Assembly: GCF_019279795.1 (NCBI RefSeq)
Contig: NC_056740.1
Coordinates: 228,091,111-228,155,110 of the forward strand
DNA length: 64,000 bases
Direction: 5' to 3'
Source of the DNA: Protopterus annectens
Taxonomy: Eukaryota > Chordata > Ceratodontiformes > Protopteridae
In this document: positions 57,880-64,000 of the stretch, piece after piece
Numbering within the stretch: position 1 is the first letter of the stretch
Layout: each line of letters starts with the position of its first letter
The notes under the pieces: model-generated
Seen by the model: only the letters and a program-made list of their open reading frames with translations
Database searches by the model: none
What the model was told of the DNA's origin: nothing
Translations under genes and position numbers: made by a program

Positions 57880-60800
57880 CGTGCCCCTGTCGAGCAGAGC
57901 CACAGAAGTGATCCCTGGGGAGACTTTCCTATTTCCCATCCAATCATCAAGATTTTTCTTGAAGAGTGCTAATGAGGAGCTTTGTTTGATATAAATAGGT
58001 AGTTTGTTACAGAGTATGGGAAGTTTCTGGGACAGGAATTTATCCCTCCAGCATGTTCTGTTTATTGTGGTGACATGGTTTAGGTCCCTAGAGCATGTAG
58101 CTCAGAGGGACTGGGATTTCTTTAAGTGGAGCATGTCCAACAGCTCTGGGTTTGACATAGCTTTGTATGTTAGGCAGAGATTGACTCTGAGTAGGCGATA
58201 TGCGACAGAGTAAAGCTGGAGTTTTTTGAGACAGTCTGCATAGAGCATATGTTTGAGGCTGGTAATCCTCTTTGTGAGGTATTTCTGCAGCCTTTCCAGT
58301 TGTTGCAGATGTCTAGTGAAGAACATACCAAAAGAGGGATTGTACTCTGTAAAGGGTCTAATGAGTGACCAGTAGAGGGAACAATGATCTCTTTTTTCCT
58401 GGATGAGAAACCTTTTGTGATGAGGTGTGCCATGTAGAAGGATTTCCTGACTACTGTGGTGATGTGATTATCAAAGGAGAGACTATTGTCCACCTGTGAC
58501 CCAAGGTCTCTTATCACACTTTCAGTGTTAAGTAGACTACCGCCTATATGGTAGTTCATGGGTACAGAGTGTTTACCAAAAAGGATGACAATGCACTTTC
58601 TGGCATTGAGCTTGATGTCATGGCTTTGACACCAGGCATCTGTCTCAGTGAGCCCCTTTTGAAGGATGCCCACATTATTAGGAGTTTTGATTATGGCTCC
58701 TAGTTTGCAGTCATCTGTGAACTTCATTAGCCAAAGACTTTCTGTGTTAGTCTGTACTTCAGAGAAGTAGATACCAAACAGGAGAGGACCCAGGACTGAA
58801 CCCTGTGGTACTCCACTTGTCACTGGTCTGAAGTCAGATTTGGAGTCTGCTACTTTCACAGTGTGGGTTCTGTCAGTGAGCCAGTTGGCAACCCATCTTG
58901 TGACATGGGAATTTATACCTAGTTTAGTGAGTTTATCTATAATACCAGAGTGGGGGGTGGTGTCAAAAGCCTTGGCAAGATCATCTACGGCTTTGGTGAC
59001 TGCTTCAAAGAAGTCTATCATGTTTAGGAGACATGATCTGCCTTTTACAAACCCAAAATAGGTGGGGTCCTGAGTTTGGAGATTACCAATGTCTCTGTTT
59101 ATAAGTTCCATGATGGTACATTCCATGGCCTTGCAGACCAGGCTCGTCAGTCTAATGGGGCAGTAGTTTCTGGGGTCCGTGGTGGATCCTCCTTTGTGGA
59201 GTGGAATAACCATCACTGTGTGCCATTCAGTGGGCACAAAGCCTGAGGTGAGGCTATGATTGAACATGGTACTTAGCGGAGGTGCCAGTTCATTCTGTAG
59301 TTCATGTAGAATGCAGCCTGGAATGTTGTCAGGTCCCATGGATGCTGTGTTCTTGGCTTTGGAGAGTATGTTTTTTACCTGTGCAGCCATGATTACAAAG
59401 ACTTTGCATTCTTCCAGTATAGAGATGGGCCCTTTAGGGGATGAGAGAGGGGTAAAGTTAGCACTGAACCTATTTTCCAGGATGTTGGCAATATCAGTTG
59501 CTTCGGTATATTTTGTGCCATTGTGCTGTAACTCAGAGCAGATCTGAGTGTTGCCATTGAGATTCTTGACATAGCTATAGAATGCTTTGCAGTTGTCTTT
59601 AGAAACAGTGGTGATTTTGTTTTCGTAACTAGCTTTGGAAGATTTTATTTTATTTATTTTATTATTTATTTATTTAAATTTGTTGACCGGGAGTGTCTGA
59701 CTGGATGTAGGTCCATTTTCAGTGGAGGCTCGGGGAGAAAAGCTCCACAGTAAAATAAACAGACAGTAGTTACATTGGATTACACAGTGATTAACAATTT
59801 AACATAGCAATTACAACATATTTACAGATGAAGAATATAGTACATCAGTAGACAACTAGAATCTTTATCTGTGAAGTACATAACAGACATTCACAAATGT
59901 TACAATGAGAAGTTTATGAGTGATCTCAGCTTCTTACTCGGCTGACCAGAGAGTTCCTCTAATCATGGGATTTTACTATTTTTTGCAGCAGTTTCTTTCT
60001 TCTGTTGTAGAGTTTGTTTAGGGCAGGGGACCACCAGATTGGCTTCTGGTTCTGTTAGGGATAGCACTATCCATGCACTCATGTAAGTGCCTATAAAGTG
60101 CATATAAAGTGCATTTGTGTAGGATTCAGCAGTAGTACCTCTATTGTCCGTCTGTATGGGTGTCGTGAAGTTTGCCACTTCTGTCTTAAGCATGAAGTTG
60201 GCTTTGGAATTGTTTTTTACGGTGGTTTCCCTAATGGCAAGTGGGTGTGGGGTGCGGATGTCTAGGGTGATTAGCTTGTGGTCGGATCTGACCAATAAGA
60301 AGTTGACCTCTGGTGTTGAACACCAGTAACCCATGTTGGTAATGACCAGATCTAGGATATTGTGCCCCTGGTGGGGGTGTGGATAAGTTGATCCAAGGCA
60401 CTGGAATTTATGAATTCCAGAAAACGTTGAGCAAAAGAGTTGGTACAGGAGTAGTTTTCCCAGTTAATGGTGGGGTAGTTGAAATCACCCATTATTAGGG
60501 TGTTAGGTTGTACCCTAATATTTTCCAGTGTATCAAGAAATGAGGAGTGGGAATCCTGTGGCATGGTGGGGGATCTGTAGCAAGCTACAATTTGGATTGT
60601 GGTCTTGCCCAGAGTTAGTTGCACTTGGATAATCTTGGATGCATTATGCTGGGCAACTAGCCTGGAGGTGTAGATAACCTTAATGAATATGGATGCACCT
60701 CTGCCTTTAGTGTTTTGGTCCAGGTTAGGTGGCCAAAAGGTGTGGTATGAATTTTAGCCAGGTAATGCAGAGGTGCTCTCTGGAGCCTTGAACCAGGTCT

Positions 60801-60891
60801 CTGTTACTGCACAGATGTCAATGTTCTCCAATTTAAGGAGTGCCTCGAGTGAGTGCATTTTGATGTTTGGACTTCTAGCATTGAGTAACAT
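57880..60891 (-). pseudogene. CR1 copy F ORF2, interrupted by a SINE
   Basis: Starts MLLNARSPNIKMHSLEALL. Endonuclease pieces: ACYRSPTMPQDSHS, IMGDFNYPTINW (60,624-60,352) and RSDHKLITLDI (60,334 on). RT: KNTASMGPDNIPGC, PLHKGGSTTDPRNYCPI, AKAFDTTPHSG, GVPQGSVLGPLLFGIY, the catalytic box as FTDDC, IRDLGSQVDNSLSF (59,390-58,450), then a frame break and RHLQQLERLQKYLTKRI (58,326 on). The region between 59,908 and 59,648 is foreign SINE sequence. Function lost. Confidence 0.85.
59648..59908 (-). mobile_element. SINE/retroposon inserted in CR1 copy F
   Basis: The - strand ends with GAGCCTCCACTGAAAA, ACACTCCCGGTCAACAAAT and an (AAAT)n tail, as in the SINE at 39,154. The CR1 sequence resumes after it, with GAAGATTTTAT before and GAAGTTTAT after, a probable target duplication of 9-11 bp. 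The 39,154-type body is not obvious upstream, so this may be a related LINE end. Confidence 0.7.
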
Positions 60892-60959
60892 TACCCTCAG
60901 ATTTTGCTTGCTTGTACTTGTTATGGTGGAGAATTTGTCATTTGAGCCTTGACTAAAAA

Positions 60960-61835
60960 AGGCACTATAGGGGTGGCAAGAGTCTTAGCTAGTATCCAGA
61001 CAGATACTGGATCCCTTTAGAATGACACCAGAAGCTTAGCCAATTGTTGAAGTTAGTCATTTTGTCCTTGTACTGTGGTATCATTCTGGGTGATAACAGG
61101 ATGCTACTCAGGGCTAGGGTCATACCTGCCTGGGCTACAAGATCGGAGAGCTCCTCCATGTCTCTTTTCATGTAGTCCAGGGAGGTACATCTCAGGTCAT
61201 TCACACCAACATGCACAATGACAGAGTCATATTTGTACTTGTGGAGTGACCCGAGTGAGTGCGTTATGTGGCGGATCCTGGCACCTGAAAGGCAGCTGAC
61301 AGTAATTTTCCCCTTATTTAGCCTGATGAGTGGAACATCAGTCTGCCTGACTATAGAGTCACCTATGACTAGAGTGTTGGGTACGTTGTTATGCCTTATG
61401 GGCTGTGGTTGAGAGGCACACTGAGTTTGTGGGCTATGTGTAATTTGGGCTGTGTTGGGGGGGGTGGAGGTTGCTTGTGTTTTTGCTTTGGAGTTCTCTG
61501 TTGCTTGGGCAGATTTTTATTGAGAGCCTCCATGAATGTAGGTGTGTGTTTTGTGTTCCTATGTGTGTGTTTTGGTGATGTAGGTTTTGAGTGACTATGT
61601 GATGAGTGTGGTGTGGTGCAAGTGTTTACCCTCTACTCTTGACTGTCTAGTCCAGTCTTGGGTGAAGAGAACTTTGCTTCCAGTTTGGTTATATAAGTGC
61701 ATCTCTCACAGGTTGTAGTGTTGGGTGGTAGGAGGAGACGGTTGGCTGTATACATGAGGCAATTGTGCATTGCCCCATGATGCCCAGATTCATCAGTTAG
61801 ACAGGAGAAAACACTGGGAGCTGACCCATAGACAT
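60960..61835 (-). pseudogene. CR1 copy F ORF1 with SGNH esterase remnant
   Basis: Start MSMGQLPVFSPV at 61,835, then zinc-like cysteines near 61,770-61,690, a degraded linker, a GDSIVRQ-like nucleophile block near 61,355 and VGVNDLRCTSLDYMKRD (61,216 on). The C-terminal DG-HLSPLG block is missing: sequence corresponding to it appears deleted near 60,995-61,000, where the SPVPLEW-type region joins directly to the ORF1 end. Many stops. Confidence 0.65.
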
Positions 61836-62250
61836 GCCTGGATAGGTGCTTATTTATTAAGTACTAAAAACTGTTTTCCTCTAGACAAGTGAGGAAAGTT
61901 GAGTGCTGTAGTAATTTGTAGCTTATTTAGTGCTTACAACAAATTCTGAACAAGGGGTGAGCACAAATAAACAGATTTGAGTGCTAAAACTAAAAAACTG
62001 GCTAGTTCTAAGGGAAAATTTGAAGACCACACTTTATGGCACCGGGAATAGTTTAACCCTAGCTAAGCAGCGATGCATAAAGTGTATTTTTTTCTTTAAT
62101 ATAGCAGTAGCAAATGAGCAAACCGATTTAAATAAATTAACCAATTAAAAGCTAAAAATGGAGCCCTGTTCCAGCAGTCTTCGATCAGACAAGTTCTAAC
62201 TGCACACTCCTGCTACTAGGGTGCATGGGAACCTTCAAAGAAATGTTCAG

Positions 62251-62448
62251 ATAGGTTCATAGGTTCACAGGTAGGTAGGTACTAGGCTATCGGCCCAAAG
62301 AACTAAATAAGCCTAGCCAACAATGTTCCCTGGCTTACACCACCCAAGAAAGTTATTTTCCTGTGCCCATATTGAGCAGAGCCACAGAAGTGATCCCTGG
62401 GGTGTATTTCCTATTTCCCATTCTTTCAAGATTTTTCTTGAAGAGTGC
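62251..62448 (-). mobile_element. CR1 3' end fragment (copy G)
   Basis: ATAGGTTCATAGGTTC octamer tail at 62,251, then the CR1 3' UTR and the last ORF2 codons (GATCCCTGGGGTGTATTTCC block) up to about 62,448, where Penelope sequence starts. 5'-truncated, about 200 bp. Confidence 0.85.
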
Positions 62449-63970
62449 TATTTGCAGTTTTTGGATGATATTTTTATTTTTTGTGATGGACCTGAAAGTA
62501 TGATTAATGAATTTTTACAGTATATTAATGAAACGACACGCTTCTTGAAATGTTCCCATTCTGTAGACCATGATAAAATTGCTTATCTTGATGTGAAACT
62601 GATGAAAGACTCTAGTTTAAAATGTTTTTGGGCAGAAATTTATAGCAAACCCACTTACTCCAACAGTTTTTTACACTTTGACAGTGGGCACCCCTACAAA
62701 CAAAAGAAAGCTGTGCTGAAAGGGCAGTTTGTGAGGGCTGCCAGCATGGTTTCCTGCTTTGAGTCCTTTCAAAATGAATGTGATGTTTTGAAAACAATGT
62801 TCATGATAAGAGGATACCCAACTGGGTTGATCAGAAATGTTATGTTGGAAGTAATTAATAAAAGAGAATCAGGTTTCTTTAAGCCCTTACTTGTAGAGAT
62901 GGGTTCTAGAGACAATAATTTGATTAGGAATGTGCAGGTAGGGTTTACCTGTCATCAATCAGAATCCACAGGTACGGGCAACTCAAATGAAATGTGTGAA
63001 GGAATTGTTTCAACAATTTTACCATCCGACAGAATGGAACAAGGTAACTTTAGAACAGCCTTTATTACCACATTTAATGCATCTAGTACCCTCGTCAAAG
63101 ACATCCTATTTAAAAATTGGGTTGTTTTGGCCAGTAATAAGGATGTATATAATAAATGGGACAAGTTACCCACTATAGTATATAGGAAGGGTAGGTGCTT
63201 AAAAAACATTTTTGAGACTGAGGAGGTTGCACATAAACATAAAGTGGATGGAGGCATGAAGAAATGTGGAGCATAGCATTATTGTCCCTTTATTCTTGAG
63301 GGTACAACATTTAAGATTAATGGGACACAGGTGAAATTAAGCAGAAAATGTGATTGCAACTCTGAGTGGGTGGTGTATTGTGCCCTCTGTAATAAATGCA
63401 AAGGGTTTTATATCGGAAAGACGGAAAGGAAATTAAAAAATAGAATATACGAACATCTGAGGGATATGAAAAAAATAAAAAAGAAACAAATACATTAGCC
63501 AAGCATGTCTTGGAATTCAGTGACCATTCATTTAAGTTTTTTGTGATTGATGTGTTGGAGTGTACTTTAAGGGGTGGTCCATGGACCCTCAATCTAGAGA
63601 AACATGAAGTATTGTGGCAGATCAGGACCAATGCCACTGAATGGGCTGGTCTGAATGAGACTCTTTCCATAACGTTTTTTAAAACTGAGAGCACTTGAAA
63701 GATGATTGTATTTTATTATACGTTTTCAGTTAGTGATTTATCTATGTGTTTTTTAGATGTATTTTAATATTTGTAAGTGTTGTATTTTAAAAATTGTTTC
63801 AGACTCATGTATTATGTAAATTATGTAACTATGAAATTTTGCTGGTGATGATAGGACTGTTGTTGATTGAAGGCGTGATCTAACTTTTATATAAATTCTG
63901 ATACCTGGAACTATTAAGCATTCTGATGAAGTTTCTGATTTGTCAGAAACAAAAGCGCTTAACACAAGGA
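62449..63970 (+). mobile_element. Penelope-like element, 5'-truncated
   Basis: Penelope coding sequence begins abruptly at the catalytic box: FLDDIFIFCDG (the YxDD motif), IAYLDVKLM, YSKPTYSNSFLHFDSGHPYKQK, GQFVRAASM, and RNVMLEVINKRESGFFKPLL up to a stop at 63,276. Continuing in the same frame after that one stop come CDCNSEWVVYCALC and GFYIGKTERKLKNRIYEH (GIY-YIG nuclease, 63,360-63,460), then a frameshift and AKHVLEFSDHSFKFFVI to about 63,698. A 3' UTR with a hammerhead-like motif follows. Everything upstream of the catalytic box is missing. This copy is far younger than the one at 26,481. Confidence 0.9.
63923..63960 (+). ncRNA. Hammerhead-like motif at Penelope 3' end (second box changed)
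   Basis: CTGATGA (63,923-63,929), a perfect 8-bp hairpin GTTTCTGA/TCAGAAAC (63,931-63,950) with a TTTG-type loop, then AAAAGCGCTT. If the usual GAAA follows stem II here, its G is now A, which would inactivate it. Confidence 0.45.
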
Positions 63971-64000
63971 CCAGTACTGGTGTTGTGAGAGAGGTTCCTG

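Larger units (their letters stand above)
57783..62250 (-). mobile_element. CR1 LINE, long copy (copy F)
   Basis: The 3' end at 57,783 begins with the GGTTCATAGCTAGG tail. On the - strand come ORF2 (60,891 to about 57,880), ORF1 (61,835 to about 60,990) and 5' UTR to near 62,240. A SINE interrupts ORF2 at 59,648-59,908. The 5' end abuts another CR1 3' end (62,251) in the same orientation. More decayed than copies D and E. Confidence 0.85.

Noticed and set aside
43417-61594. Plus-strand open frames across the CR1 copies (for example 43,551, 43,991, 48,974, 49,143, 59,260, 61,391)
   Set aside because: They are antisense shadows of CR1 ORF1/ORF2; the - strand frames carry the endonuclease, RT and esterase motifs.

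Overview
This window looks like intergenic or intronic DNA from a vertebrate with a large, repeat-dense genome. The evidence is CR1-group LINEs with an esterase-bearing ORF1, Ty3/gypsy elements of the Gmr1 type, Penelope-like elements with a GIY-YIG domain, tRNA-derived SINEs, a CORE-SINE core and very long (CA)n, (AT)n and (GATA)n arrays. A fish, lungfish, amphibian or other anamniote fits best, but the sequence alone does not fix the species. I found no convincing host-gene exon, rRNA or functional tRNA. Almost every readable protein is a decayed transposable-element protein, so coding entries are given as pseudogenes or mobile elements.

Layout. 1-4,350: an old CR1-like 3' fragment, an inverted repeat enclosing a hammerhead-like motif, a palindromic MITE and a SINE fragment. 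4,351-16,033: one Gmr1-like element on the + strand with 221-bp LTRs and a 5-bp target duplication. A second LTR-type element on the - strand (about 8,632-15,780) is nested inside it. That element carries two further insertions: a CR1 fragment and a short poly-A retroposon with an 18-bp duplication. 16,034-26,190: mostly unassigned AT-rich DNA with a CORE-SINE, a truncated CR1, microsatellites, an L1/Tx1-like LINE remnant and a tRNA-derived SINE with a CR1-like tail. 26,481-28,640: a decayed Penelope-like element. 29,265-31,370: a CR1-like and an RTE-like fragment among (CA)n arrays. 32,917-38,691: a second, rearranged Gmr1-like element on the - strand. 39,154-41,290: a SINE and a three-exon DNA-transposase remnant with a MITE in its intron. 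42,473-52,155: two nearly full-length CR1 elements head to tail on the - strand. 53,600-57,470: a Penelope-type 3' end, an L1/Tx1-like fragment split by a MITE, and a tyrosine-recombinase/SGNH-hydrolase remnant. 57,783-64,000: a third long CR1 containing a SINE, abutting another CR1 3' end, then a Penelope-like element running off the window.

How the parts relate. These are successive layers of selfish elements, not a cooperating gene set. The clearest functional link is between the CR1 LINEs and the SINE at 24,835, whose 3' tail resembles the CR1 3' end and so could be copied by CR1 reverse transcriptase. The features most worth a second look are the integrase-before-RT order of both Gmr1-like elements, hammerhead-like motifs at Penelope-type 3' ends, the repeated head-to-tail packing of CR1 copies, and SGNH hydrolase domains in two unrelated retroelement classes.
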